64,000 nt of DNA, from NCBI GenBank assembly GCA_038109305.1, contig JAYNIR010000011.1, forward strand, positions 30,991-94,990, read 5' to 3'. Position numbers and translations under genes: made by a program. Shown piece by piece: positions 16,526-25,496 of this stretch; the first letter of the stretch is position 1, and the number at the start of each line of letters is the position of its first letter. The DNA comes from UBA1479 sp038109305 (GTDB taxonomy: Bacteria; Pseudomonadota; Alphaproteobacteria; Rhodospirillales; Casp-alpha2). The notes below the pieces were generated by a model. That model was not told where the DNA came from and ran no database searches. It saw nothing but the letters and a program-made list of their open reading frames with translations.

Positions 16526-18895
16526 TCACCCACACTTACTATACCCACACGACGTGCAGGTATCGCAGCCTTCCTGGCGGATGAGCGACGCCTGCGCGCA
16601 TTTCGGGCACTGGCGGAAGAAAGCAGCGCCGAGGCGTCCACCCTCGCCGCCGGCTTTGCCGTCGGTGCCGATGGCGGCGACGGCGTGGCGGGCCTCGGCG
16701 GCATCTGAGTCCGCATTGGGGTTCGGCAGAAAGCCCGATTGGATCATGTGCTGTTCGATCACCCCGCCTATGGCGGCCAGCAACGACGGCACGTAGCGGC
16801 TGCCCATCCACTGCCCGCCGCGCGGGTCGAACACGGCCTTGAGCTCTTCGACCACGAAGCTGACATCGCCGCCGCGGCGGAACACCGCCGAGATCATCCG
16901 GGTCAGCGCCACGGTCCAGGCGTAGTGTTCGGTGTTTTTCGAGTTGATGAAAATTTCGAAGGGGCGGATGCGGCCCTGGTCGTCGATCACATCGTTGATG
17001 GTGATGTAGATCGCATGGTCGCTTTCGGGCCAGCGGACTTTGTAGGTCTTGCCCTCGAGTTCGCCCGGCCGGTCGAGCGGCCGGAACATGCGGACGACGG
17101 CGCCGCTGTCGCCTTCGTCGCGCGGGCGGGCGGTTTTGGTCGCCGGTTCTAGCGGCAGTTCGGACTGCGCTGTTTCGGCCTCGGGCTTTTTCACTTCCAG
17201 CACCGCGCCCGTCACGTCGTTGGGCCGGTAGGTCGTGCAGCCTTTGCAGCCCAGGTCATAGGCCTGCATGTAGACGTCCTTGAAGTCTTCGAACGAAATA
17301 CTTTCGGGGACGTTGATGGTTTTGGAGATCGATGAATCGATATACTTCTGTACGGCGGCCTGCATGACCAGATGGTCATTGGGGCTGAGACCCTGGGCGT
17401 CGACGAAGGCGTCGGTCAGGGGGGCGTCCGGCCCATAAAGGCGTTTGTAAAGCCGGTAGGCATAATCGGAAACTTCTTCTTCCCGCCGCTTGCCGTCGGG
17501 CATGAGGACGTGCCGCGTGTATTTGAAGCTGAACACCGGCTCCAACCCGGACGACACGTTATCGGCGAAGAGCGAAATGGTGCCCGTGGGCGCAACGGAG
17601 GTGAGCAGCGCGTTGCGGATGCCGTGGGTGCGGATCGCATCCTTCACGTCCTGATCCAGCGTCTGCACATGTTCGCCGGCCAGATACGGCTCCGTATCGA
17701 ACAGCGGGAACGCACCCTTTTCTCTCGCCAGATCAACCGACGCCAGATAGGCCGAGCGCTGAATGGCGCGAAGCCAGCTTTCCGTCAGCTTCACCGCCTT
17801 GGCGCCGCCGTACCGCGCCCCACACATGATCAGCGCGTCGGCCAGGCCGGTGACGCCCAAGCCGATGCGGCGCTTCGCCTGCGCCTCGTGGCGCTGTTGT
17901 TTCAGCGGGAAGTTGGAGACGTCGACGACGTTGTCCATCATGCGGACGGCCGTCCGCACCAATTGATCCAATTTGTCCGCCGCGATGCCCGCGTCGTCGG
18001 TGAACGGTTGGTCGACCAGCCGCGCTAGATTGACCGAGCCCAGCAGGCACGCGCCATAGGGCGGCAGCGGCTGTTCGCCGCAAGGGTTGGTGGCGTGGAT
18101 GGTCTCGGCGTAATGCAGGTTGTTGCGGGTGTTGATGCGGTCGATGAAGATCACGCCCGGTTCCGCATAGGCATAGGTGCCATGCATGATCTTGTCCCAC
18201 AGTTCGCGGGCGGGGAGCGATTTAAAGATCTCGCCATTGAAGACCAAGTCCCACCCGGCGTCTTCCTTGACCGCCTGCATGAAGGCATCGGTCACCAGCA
18301 CCGATAGGTTGAACATCCGAAGCCGGCCCGGTTCACGCTTGGCCTCGATAAAATCGATGACGTCCGGATGATCGCAGCGCATAGTCGCCATCATGGCGCC
18401 CCGACGCGATCCTGCCGACATGATGGTGCGGCACATGCTATCCCACACATCCATGAACGAGAGCGGGCCGGAGGCGTCGGCCCCCACGCCCTTCACCAAG
18501 GCACCCTTGGGCCGGAGGGTGGAGAAGTCATAGCCGATGCCGCCGCCCTGCTGCATGGTGAGCGCGGCTTCTTTCAGGTTGTCGAAGATGCCCGACATGT
18601 CGTCGGGGATTTCGCCCATGACGAAACAGTTGAAGAGCGTCACCGAGCGCTTGGTCCCGGCGCCCGAGATGATCCGCCCGGCGGGCAGGAATTTATAATC
18701 GCGGAGCGCTTCCATAAATTCGGGCTGCCAGTGGGCGGGATCGGCCTCGCCGGCGGCCAGCGCGCCGGCGACGCGGGCCCAGGTGTCTTCAATCGTTTTG
18801 TCGACAGGGCGGCCGTCGGCGGATTTCAGACAGTATTTCATGTCCCAGATCTGCTGGGAAATAGCGGCGGCCGCGCTGGGCGTCATCTGGGTCAC
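16526..18895 (-). CDS. nrdJ: Adenosylcobalamin-dependent (class II) ribonucleotide reductase
   Basis: Reduces ribonucleotides to deoxyribonucleotides using adenosylcobalamin. The finger-loop motif NPCGEQPLPPYGACLLGSVN holds the catalytic Cys/Glu pair; FLPAGRIISGAGT, TMQQGGGIGYDFS and SAPTGTISLFADN-like segments are also present. The C-terminus carries a zinc-ribbon (CPKCAQASL, CDTCTSCGYSKCG) as in B12-dependent enzymes. The frame continues to 19069, but that extension is not conserved; GTG 18895 (with GGAG upstream) or ATG 18886 begins the conserved SQQIWDMKY part. Works with the cobalamin adenosyltransferase encoded at 59.3 kb. Confidence 0.94.
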   Translation of the reverse strand: MTQMTPSAAAAISQQIWDMKYCLKSADGRPVDKTIEDTWARVAGALAAGEADPAHWQPEFMEALRDYKFLPAGRIISGAGTKRSVTLFNCFVMGEIPDDMSGIFDNLKEAALTMQQGGGIGYDFSTLRPKGALVKGVGADASGPLSFMDVWDSMCRTIMSAGSRRGAMMATMRCDHPDVIDFIEAKREPGRLRMFNLSVLVTDAFMQAVKEDAGWDLVFNGEIFKSLPARELWDKIMHGTYAYAEPGVIFIDRINTRNNLHYAETIHATNPCGEQPLPPYGACLLGSVNLARLVDQPFTDDAGIAADKLDQLVRTAVRMMDNVVDVSNFPLKQQRHEAQAKRRIGLGVTGLADALIMCGARYGGAKAVKLTESWLRAIQRSAYLASVDLAREKGAFPLFDTEPYLAGEHVQTLDQDVKDAIRTHGIRNALLTSVAPTGTISLFADNVSSGLEPVFSFKYTRHVLMPDGKRREEEVSDYAYRLYKRLYGPDAPLTDAFVDAQGLSPNDHLVMQAAVQKYIDSSISKTINVPESISFEDFKDVYMQAYDLGCKGCTTYRPNDVTGAVLEVKKPEAETAQSELPLEPATKTARPRDEGDSGAVVRMFRPLDRPGELEGKTYKVRWPESDHAIYITINDVIDDQGRIRPFEIFINSKNTEHYAWTVALTRMISAVFRRGGDVSFVVEELKAVFDPRGGQWMGSRYVPSLLAAIGGVIEQHMIQSGFLPNPNADSDAAEARHAVAAIGTDGKAGGEGGRLGAAFFRQCPKCAQASLIRQEGCDTCTSCGYSKCG

Positions 18896-19315
18896 GGTCT
18901 TAAGTCTCCGTTTCGCGGGCCGCCAGGGGGCGCGGCCGGCTGGGTAAATCGCAGGCGACGGGCGATCCGCGGAAGTCGGGTGCCGCTTGGTGGCAGCGTC
19001 GGCGTCGAAAGGCCCGGTACGCGTGGGATTTACGCCTTTTGACATACGGGATTCAATGGTGAATTTCAAGGTTTGTTCTATTTATGTTCCTGCCGTTCGG
19101 GGCTTGCCCACAAGGTTATCCCCGCCCCCTAAAATGCGCCGCCGAGGGGCCGGCTGGCGCGGGGGCGGTTCTCCCCGTTTTTCACAAGACCCCGCCGCAT
19201 AGACACAAACCGCCCGGGAAAATCGGCGTCGGGCTCGGCGGACTTGTCACCCCGAAGGCGCCAGACCTAAGATGCGGTAACGACAGCAAGAAATTCCCCG
19301 CCGGAGTACGCCCAC
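18896..19315. other. Intergenic region between nrdJ and the dioxygenase gene
   Basis: About 420 bp between divergent genes. No conserved protein is seen; the in-frame extension of nrdJ to 19069 looks like leader sequence. The segment 19040-19120 is relatively AT-rich and probably holds the nrdJ promoter. No cobalamin riboswitch or clear NrdR box could be recognised by eye. Confidence 0.35.
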
Positions 19316-20170
19316 ATGCCTAAACTTTTGACCGAAGACCAGGTCGAACAATTCAAACGCGACGGTTATGTCGCGCCGGTGCCGGTGTTCAGCCGCGATC
19401 AGGCCGCCCATTACCGCAAGCGGTTTGAGGAATACGAGGCCGCCAACAACGGCTGGTACGAACTGTCCAAGGGGCAGAAGCTTTACCTGCTGCAGACCTG
19501 GGTCAAGGAGATGGCGTCGAACCCGAAAGTCCTGGACGCGGTCGAGGATATTCTGGGACCGAACCTGTTTGTTTGGGGGTGTTCCTTGTTCGTCAAGGAC
19601 GCGCGCGATCCGGGTTTCGTTTCGTGGCATCAGGACGCGACCTATTGGGGTCTGGACAAGCCAGACGTGCTGACCGCGTGGTTCGCGCTGTCGCTTGCGA
19701 CGGTGGAATCCGGCTGCATGAAGATCGTCCCCGGCAGTCACAAGTGGAACCAGCTTGAACATCGCGACACGCTGGACAAGCACAACCTGTTGACCCGCGG
19801 CCAGGAACTGGCGGTCGACGTCAATGAAGACGACGCCGTCTACATGCCGCTGCAGCCCGGCGAAATGTCTCTGCACCACGTGTTGCTAGCGCATGCATCG
19901 ACCCCCAACACGACCGACGACCGGCGCATCGGGTTGGCCGTCCGGTTCACGGCGCCGCATGTAAAACAGGCCAATGCGGACGGAGATTCCGCATGGCTGG
20001 TCCGCGGCCAGGACGATTACGGACACTTCCTGCACGAAACCCCGCCGGATGCGGACATGTCTGACGCGGCCCTGGCCGAACACCACCGCATCATGAAGCT
20101 GCGCCAGGGGGTTCTTTATAAAGGTGTCGGCGGCAAGCCGGCGCACACCGAACTGCTGAACCAGAACTAA
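19316..20170 (+). CDS. Phytanoyl-CoA dioxygenase (PhyH) family protein
   Basis: A 284-residue Fe(II)/2-oxoglutarate oxygenase. The metal motif H-x-D is in SWHQDATYWG (His105, Asp107) and the distal His is in EMSLHHVLLAHAS (about 187-188), with an RIGLAVRF segment supplying the conserved Arg for 2-oxoglutarate. PhyH proteins hydroxylate carbon chains or natural products; substrate unknown. It lies 76 bp upstream of the CoA-transferase and desulfinase-like genes on the same strand, so it may act in the same pathway. Confidence 0.85.
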   Translation: MPKLLTEDQVEQFKRDGYVAPVPVFSRDQAAHYRKRFEEYEAANNGWYELSKGQKLYLLQTWVKEMASNPKVLDAVEDILGPNLFVWGCSLFVKDARDPGFVSWHQDATYWGLDKPDVLTAWFALSLATVESGCMKIVPGSHKWNQLEHRDTLDKHNLLTRGQELAVDVNEDDAVYMPLQPGEMSLHHVLLAHASTPNTTDDRRIGLAVRFTAPHVKQANADGDSAWLVRGQDDYGHFLHETPPDADMSDAALAEHHRIMKLRQGVLYKGVGGKPAHTELLNQN

Positions 20171-20246
20171 TCTTCCGGACTTAACCTGGGCGGCGGGCCG
20201 GGGTAGATTGATTGCCCTATTCATTCGCAACCATTCAGGCCCGACC

Positions 20247-21476
20247 ATGACCAAAGCGCTCGCCGGCCCCCTCGACGGTGTCCGAATCCTCGACATGACC
20301 CGCATCCTCGCCGGCCCCACCTGCGCCCAATTGCTGGGCGATCTGGGCGCCGACGTCATCAAGATCGAACGCCCCGGCATGGGCGACGACACTCGCACCT
20401 GGGGCCCGCCATTTTTGACCGGGGCCGACGGCGAACCGACGCGGGAAAGCGCCTATTACCTGGCGGTCAACCGCAACAAGCGGTCGGTCACCATCGACTT
20501 TTCCCGGCCCAAGGGCGTGGCGCTGGTCAAACAACTTTTGAAGAAATGCGATGTGCTGGCCCATAATCTGAAAGTCGGCGCGCTGGAAAAATACGGGCTC
20601 GGGTACGAACAGATCAAAGATGAATTCCCGAACGTGGTCTATTGCGCAATTTCGGGATTCGGGCGGACGGGACCTTATGCGAACCGGCCGGGGTATGACG
20701 CGCTGGCCCAGGCCATGGGCGGGATCATGTCTTTGACCGGCGACCCGGCGGGCGAGCCGGTGCGCGTCGGCGTCGGCATTTCCGACATCATGTGCGGCAT
20801 GTATGCGTCTTCCGCCATCCTGGCGGCGCTGCGCTACCGGGACAAAACCGGCAAGGGGCAGCTGATCGACTTAGGTCTACTCGACACCACCGTCGCCTGG
20901 ATGTCGAACGAGGCGCTGAACTACTTCACATCCGGCAAACTGCCGATCCGCCGCGGCAACCAGCACGCCAACATCGTGCCCTATCAGGTGTTCCCGACCA
21001 AGGACGGGTACTTCTACCTGGCGGCCGGCAACGACGGACAGTTCAAGCGGTTTTGCGAATTTGCCGGCGCGCCGGAACTGGCGGCGGATCCACGTTACGC
21101 GACTAACCCCAAGCGGCTTGAAAACCGGGCGGAGATCGTCGCCAAGATCGAAAAACTGACGCCCGCGAAGACGACCCAGGAATGGATCGACGGGCTGAAG
21201 GAACGGAACGTCCCCGCCGCACCGGTCTATACGCTGGATCAGACCTTCACCGACCCGCAGATCATCAACCGGGAAATGAAGATCGAAATGGACGACGACC
21301 ATGCAAAGGGCGGCAAGGTTTCGCTCCTCGGCAACCCGATCAAGCTTTCGGCAACGCCGGTTACCTACCGCCGGCCGCCGCCGACCCTGGGCCAGCACAC
21401 GGACGAGGTGCTGAGGGAAATCTTGGACCTGGACGACTCGGCGCTGAGCGGGCTTCGCGACGACGGGCTGATTTAA
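20247..21476 (+). CDS. Family III CoA-transferase (CaiB/BaiF)
   Basis: A 409-residue protein with the family III pattern: LDGVRILDMTRILAGPTCAQLL, DLGADVIKIERPGMGDDTR (catalytic Asp region), and a long ISDIMCGMYASSAILAALRYR segment. These enzymes move CoA between carboxylic acids. ATG 20247 begins the conserved part; an upstream in-frame TTG at 20208 is unlikely. It ends 30 bp before an unusual acyl-CoA-dehydrogenase-fold gene, so it probably activates that enzyme's substrate, for example 3-sulfinopropionate from succinyl-CoA. Carnitine-type CaiB activity is an alternative. Confidence 0.9.
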   Translation: MTKALAGPLDGVRILDMTRILAGPTCAQLLGDLGADVIKIERPGMGDDTRTWGPPFLTGADGEPTRESAYYLAVNRNKRSVTIDFSRPKGVALVKQLLKKCDVLAHNLKVGALEKYGLGYEQIKDEFPNVVYCAISGFGRTGPYANRPGYDALAQAMGGIMSLTGDPAGEPVRVGVGISDIMCGMYASSAILAALRYRDKTGKGQLIDLGLLDTTVAWMSNEALNYFTSGKLPIRRGNQHANIVPYQVFPTKDGYFYLAAGNDGQFKRFCEFAGAPELAADPRYATNPKRLENRAEIVAKIEKLTPAKTTQEWIDGLKERNVPAAPVYTLDQTFTDPQIINREMKIEMDDDHAKGGKVSLLGNPIKLSATPVTYRRPPPTLGQHTDEVLREILDLDDSALSGLRDDGLI

Positions 21477-21506
21477 GCGCCATTACTTATAAAGAGAAAC
21501 ACGACC

Positions 21507-22712
21507 ATGTTTGACCTGACCGCCGACCAGAAGAAACTCCAGAAAGAGGCCCGGAAGCTTGCCGAGGGCAAGGTCGCCGCACGCGCCGCCGAGGTCGACC
21601 GGACCGAGGAATATCCCTGGGACAACGTGAAGCTTCTGGTCGACGCCGGGTTCATGGGCATGACCATCCCGAAAAAATACGGCGGCCGGGGCGCGTCGTT
21701 TTTGGATGCGGTCATCGTCGTCGAGGAAATGGCCAAGTGCTGCGGCGTCACCGGGCGCATCGTGGTCGAAGCCAACATGGGCGCGATTTCAGCAGTCATG
21801 AAATACGGCACGGAAGAACAGAAGAAGCTCGCGACCTCGCACGTTCTTGCCGGCGACAAGCCCGCCATCTGCATCACCGAACCGGGGGCTGGCAGCGCGG
21901 CGACGGAAATGACCACCCGTGCCGATAAGGTCGGGGACAAATACGTCATCAACGGCAAGAAGCATTGGATCACCGGCGGCGGCGTGTCGAAGATGCACCT
22001 GATCTTCGCCCGCGTCTTTGAAGGCACCGAAGAAAAAGGCATCGGCGGGTTTCTCGCCGTGCGGAACGAACACCCCGGCCTGCAGGTCGGCACGCGGGAG
22101 CCCGCCATGGGCCTGCGCGGCATTCCCGAATGCGAAATGATTTTCGAAGATCTGGAAGTGCCGGAGCACATGGCGCTGATCCCGCCGCAAGGCATCAAGC
22201 GCGGCTTCGCGGGACTGATGACGGCCTATAACTCGCAGCGCGTGGGTGCGGGCACGGTGGCGCTCGGCATCGCCAAGGGGGCCTACGGCCGAGCGCTGGA
22301 TTACGCCAAGAAGCGCGAACAGTTCGGCCGGCCCATCGCCGAGTTCCAGGGCCTGCAGTGGATGCTGGTCGACATGGCGACTAACATCACCGCCGCCGAA
22401 ACGCTGATCTACCGGGCGGCGGCCAGCGCCGAAACGGACGAAAGCGGGTTCCCCGACATGACGCTGGCGGCGCAGGCGAAAATCTTCACCTCGGAAATGG
22501 CGATCAAAGTCACGTCAGACGCGCTGCAGGTTTACGGCGCTGCCGGGTATTCGCGGAACAACCCGATGGAGCGCATGTACCGGGATGCTCGGATGTTCAC
22601 AATCGGCGGCGGCACGGCGCAGGTGCTGCGCACCATGGTCGCAACCAAGATCCTCGACCGCAAACTGCCGCAGACCCGGGACGGATACCTTAAGCTCGCG
22701 GGAAAGGGCTGA
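21507..22712 (+). CDS. Acyl-CoA dehydrogenase-fold protein, candidate 3-sulfinopropionyl-CoA desulfinase
   Basis: A 401-residue FAD protein of the acyl-CoA dehydrogenase fold (CITEPGAGSAATEM, KHWITGGGV, KREQFGRPIAEFQGLQ, YGAAGYSRNNPMERMYRDAR). Both places where true dehydrogenases put the catalytic glutamate are altered: the usual IYEGT motif is IGGGT (366-370), and the alternative helix position is Gln244 in YNSQRVG. As I recall, the desulfinase Acd also lacks the glutamate and depends on Arg84 and a Gln near 246; here Arg84 is present in VTGRIVVEAN. Together with the adjacent family III CoA-transferase this suggests release of sulfite from 3-sulfinopropionyl-CoA giving propionyl-CoA. Family fold is certain; the reaction is inference. 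Confidence 0.88.
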   Translation: MFDLTADQKKLQKEARKLAEGKVAARAAEVDRTEEYPWDNVKLLVDAGFMGMTIPKKYGGRGASFLDAVIVVEEMAKCCGVTGRIVVEANMGAISAVMKYGTEEQKKLATSHVLAGDKPAICITEPGAGSAATEMTTRADKVGDKYVINGKKHWITGGGVSKMHLIFARVFEGTEEKGIGGFLAVRNEHPGLQVGTREPAMGLRGIPECEMIFEDLEVPEHMALIPPQGIKRGFAGLMTAYNSQRVGAGTVALGIAKGAYGRALDYAKKREQFGRPIAEFQGLQWMLVDMATNITAAETLIYRAAASAETDESGFPDMTLAAQAKIFTSEMAIKVTSDALQVYGAAGYSRNNPMERMYRDARMFTIGGGTAQVLRTMVATKILDRKLPQTRDGYLKLAGKG

Positions 22713-22884
22713 GACCCAAGCGGGCGTTCCCGGCGGGGTGACGGCCACCGCCGCGCGGTCTCCGACTTGTGATATCTTACTTGTGATTGGGCGCCCCCAT
22801 TCCGGCCCGATTTCGCGTTAGACTGCCGGGTCTAAGGAAAGACCCCGCAGCAACACAATGTTCAGGGAATTTTGGAGACGCATT

Positions 22885-23292
22885 ATGCCAGGCGAAAATG
22901 ATGGTAAGATTCAAAAGACCGAAGCCGAATGGCGCCAGCAGCTGACGCCGGAGCAGTTCAAGGTCACCCGCAAGGCCGGGACCGAGCGCGCGTTCACCGG
23001 CAAATATCACGACTGCAAGGACAAAGGGACCTATCACTGCGTCTGCTGCGGGCAGCCGCTGTTTTCATCCAAAACCAAGTTCGACTCGGGCACCGGCTGG
23101 CCCAGCTTTTACGCGCCGGTCGCGCCCGACGCGGTCGCCGAGCACGAGGATTATTCGTTCCTTATGCGCCGGGTCGAGGTCGTGTGCTCGAAATGCGATG
23201 CCCACCTGGGCCACGTCTTCCCCGACGGGCCGCAGCCGACGGGTCTGCGGTATTGCATGAACTCCGAATCACTGGATTTAAAGCAGGATTGA
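22885..23292 (+). CDS. msrB: Peptide-methionine (R)-S-oxide reductase MsrB
   Basis: A 135-residue repair enzyme reducing methionine-R-sulfoxide in proteins. Zinc-binding CxxC pairs appear as HCVCCGQPLF and CSKCDAHLGHVFPDG; the substrate motif is SGTGWPSF and the catalytic cysteine is in GLRYCMNS. GGAG seven bases before ATG 22885 supports that start over an in-frame ATG at 22858. Complete and intact. It follows the desulfinase-like gene by 172 bp on the same strand. Confidence 0.95.
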   Translation: MPGENDGKIQKTEAEWRQQLTPEQFKVTRKAGTERAFTGKYHDCKDKGTYHCVCCGQPLFSSKTKFDSGTGWPSFYAPVAPDAVAEHEDYSFLMRRVEVVCSKCDAHLGHVFPDGPQPTGLRYCMNSESLDLKQD

Positions 23293-23339
23293 TTCGTCGG
23301 GCGGCTAGTGAGGGTCCGACGGTCAACCAGGTACGGAAA

Positions 23340-23567
23340 TTACTTTAGTGTCGGCGGCGGGGCTTGATGCTTCCATTCGAAGGTGTTCTTGGGCGGCTCC
23401 GTGACGGATTTCCACACATCGTCATATTGTGCCCACACTAAAACCGGCCAGGGCAATTCGCCGTAGGTCGGATGTTTCTCGTCGGGGCCGTTGTTGTCAT
23501 ATACCGTCGTTTTACCGTTTTCCTTTACGCCGACGGTGAGAAAAGCGTTGCGCAGGTGGATGGCCAA
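23340..23567 (-). CDS. Hypothetical small protein, possibly a remnant
   Basis: Seventy-five residues from a TTG at 23567. Composition looks protein-like (FLTVGVKENGKTTVYDNNG, ELPWPVLVWAQYDDVWKSV), yet there is no ATG and no family is recognised. It lies downstream of a decayed peptidoglycan-binding gene on the same strand and could be a separate short gene or another remnant. The frame is open for some codons above the TTG. Confidence 0.35.
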   Translation of the reverse strand: MAIHLRNAFLTVGVKENGKTTVYDNNGPDEKHPTYGELPWPVLVWAQYDDVWKSVTEPPKNTFEWKHQAPPPTLK

Positions 23568-23977
23568 GATCGCGGAACGAAAAACACCATCTTAGAATTT
23601 TTTCGATCCTCTCAAAACAATATGGAATAGGGAAAATTCGATGTTATGTGGGGCGTTTAGGAGCGTCTCGCGAATCATTTCGTACTGGTCTTTTAGACGC
23701 TATTTTAAGTTTCTTATCACTAGAGCTTCGTCAAGAACCGACCGGTTGTTCTCTGTGCCGATGTATCAGCTCAGATGGGCCAGCCGGCCACCTTTCCAGT
23801 CCGGATCGTTCTGCCCGCCGCACCCGGTATCTGCCGAGCGAGCGCTTAAAGAGAAGAGTGCGCGCGTCCAAAGGAGCAGTGCTCCAATGGACAGACGAAA
23901 TAAACTTGATTGGCTATGCATGGCGCCACCTGTTTTCGGATAAGGTTAAGCCATCACACACGTAAATGTATTTCTGG
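23568..23977. other. Low-coding stretch in a decayed region
   Basis: About 410 bp that is more AT-rich than its surroundings. On the minus strand it continues scraps of protein-like sequence in several frames, interrupted by stops. No intact gene, RNA or repeat was recognised. It appears to be the eroded end of the peptidoglycan-binding pseudogene region. Confidence 0.3.
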
Positions 23978-25030
23978 TCAGGGTCTTTGTGGCACGTTCT
24001 GCAATTCTCGAAGCCGCGTTTCGATGCTGAGGAACGTGGCTTGTTTATTTTTGGGCAGGCTGTTCAGATTCAAGCGCCCTTGGTTGACCCTTACATGATT
24101 CAGATACTATTTTACGGCTTTCGCGCCCTAAGGATGAGCGGCAGCGAGCAATCCAGATTCGGTTACAGCAATCAGAACTCTGATTCCCCAGATTTTTTGA
24201 CCGTTCTGCGCAGCAGTCCAGGCGCCGTTGTTCCGAAGCTGTTTTCCATGTTCCCGATGCAAGTCGGATGCAGCCTGCTCTTGGGCCGTGGGATTATTCA
24301 GGAAATTGGCCTCACATTTGATACCGTATTTTCCGGTCCATTGACCGGTATTTTCGTCTTTGAGGCCCGCTTGTTTAAGGGCGATGTCCGTCATTTGATA
24401 TAGGCCAAGCGCATCGTTTTTGCTGTTCACGGCTTTATGGTTTCCTTTTCTGTACTCTCGTTGATGGATTGCATTGCGGAGCGCCGCCGACTCACCGGAT
24501 TGCGGAAACGGATCCGTGATCGGTCCGGGTTGGCCGCCAGGACCGATTGCCGCAAGAACCGGTTTCAATACCAGCCTAGGATTTGCGACGGCGGACGGCC
24601 TTGATGGGACTGCAGGGCTGGATTGCACCTGACTGATTTGTGCCGGTCCGTTTTGAGCCGGAACCTGCGGACCAGTGTGGGTTTTCGGCGCGGGCTTGGG
24701 CAGTTGAGGTTTGGGCACGGCGAGGCCGTAGCGGATTTGGGCGTCCGCGGCTGCACCGCGAGCGTCTCATTGAGTTTTTGGACCGTCGGGCCGTCGGGCT
24801 TCATGACGCCGTCGGCGCCCGGCGTTGCTTGGGTGGGCCGCGATAGGGGCGTCGCGCTGAAACGCTTCGACGGCGTCGAGCATCGGCCGGTCCGGGTATT
24901 CGTCGAGGCCGTCGCCCGCCTCTTCCAGGTGGCCGAGCCCGGCCAGGACTTTTTTGGTCTTCAGCGCGTCGTCCAAATCCATGTTGTACGCCTCGCCGAT
25001 CGGCTTATTCAGACGGAAGGTTGTGAACAT
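23978..25030 (-). pseudogene. Decayed peptidoglycan-binding/lysozyme-like protein gene
   Basis: ATG 25030 with a GGGAGA ribosome-binding site starts FTTFRLNKPIGEAYNMDLDD, KVLAGLGHLEEAGDGLDEY and DRPMLDAVEAFQRD, a peptidoglycan-binding-type repeat. After a frameshift near 24850 the frame reads DGVMKPDGPTVQKLNETL; after another near 24755 a Pro-rich linker and a lysozyme-like domain follow (NDALGLYQMTDIALKQAG, WTGKYGIKCEANFLNNPTAQEQ, IAVTESGLLAAAHP). Then come in-frame TAG codons at 24128-24130 and shortly after, with still-coherent sequence (GAKAVK-stop-YLNH, ATFLSIETRLRE) to a TGA at 23978. At least two frameshifts plus nonsense codons show decay. Confidence 0.66.
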
Positions 25031-25322
25031 GCGAAATCTCCCTCGCCGCGCGGCGCAAGGTCGCGGGCGCGGCAGTGCTGGGGCCGCTCGCACGGCGCAT
25101 CGGTGGGACGCGCGGCCGATCGGGCCGGTTTAAGGGATCGGGCTTTCGGGCGTGTTGTCCGTTATCACGGGTTGTCCCCTTTCCGTCGGGCCGCGCGCCT
25201 GGTTGCCGGGACAAAAACCTCGGCGGCGCAGGGACGGAAAATCACGATCAGAGGGCCTGCAATGGTCGCGTGCGGCGATGGACAATCAGCCATTCCGTGT
25301 CAAGGAAAAATAGCCTATAACA

Positions 25323-25399
25323 TGGCAGGGGCGCCAGGATTCGAACCTGGGAATGCCGGTACCAAAAACCGGTGTGTTAAGCCGCTTCACCACGCCCCT
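25323..25399 (-). tRNA. tRNA-Gln (anticodon TTG)
   Basis: A complete cloverleaf on the minus strand. Acceptor arms are AGGGGCG and CGCCCCT, the anticodon stem CCGGT/ACCGG encloses the loop TTTTGGT with anticodon TTG, and the T arm is CCAGG-TTCGAAT-CCTGG. The 3' CCA is encoded (TGG at 25323-25325). It reads CAA glutamine codons. It lies between a decayed gene and ispE. Confidence 0.95.
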
Positions 25400-25496
25400 A
25401 TGCCAGGCGGACCCGTTGGATTCCAGTGTGCGCGGTCTTATACGAAATAACTGGGACCGGGGACAAGACCCCTTGGCCCTGGGCCAAATCCGGGCC

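Noticed and set aside
18896..19069. N-terminal extension of the class II ribonucleotide reductase to 19069
   Set aside because: The extra 58 residues show no conservation and a better start with a ribosome-binding site exists at 18895.
19103..19114. CTTGCCCACAAG as an NrdR box or DnaA site near nrdJ
   Set aside because: It does not match the NrdR consensus, and the DnaA-like TTATC nearby has too many mismatches; only a 4-bp arm.
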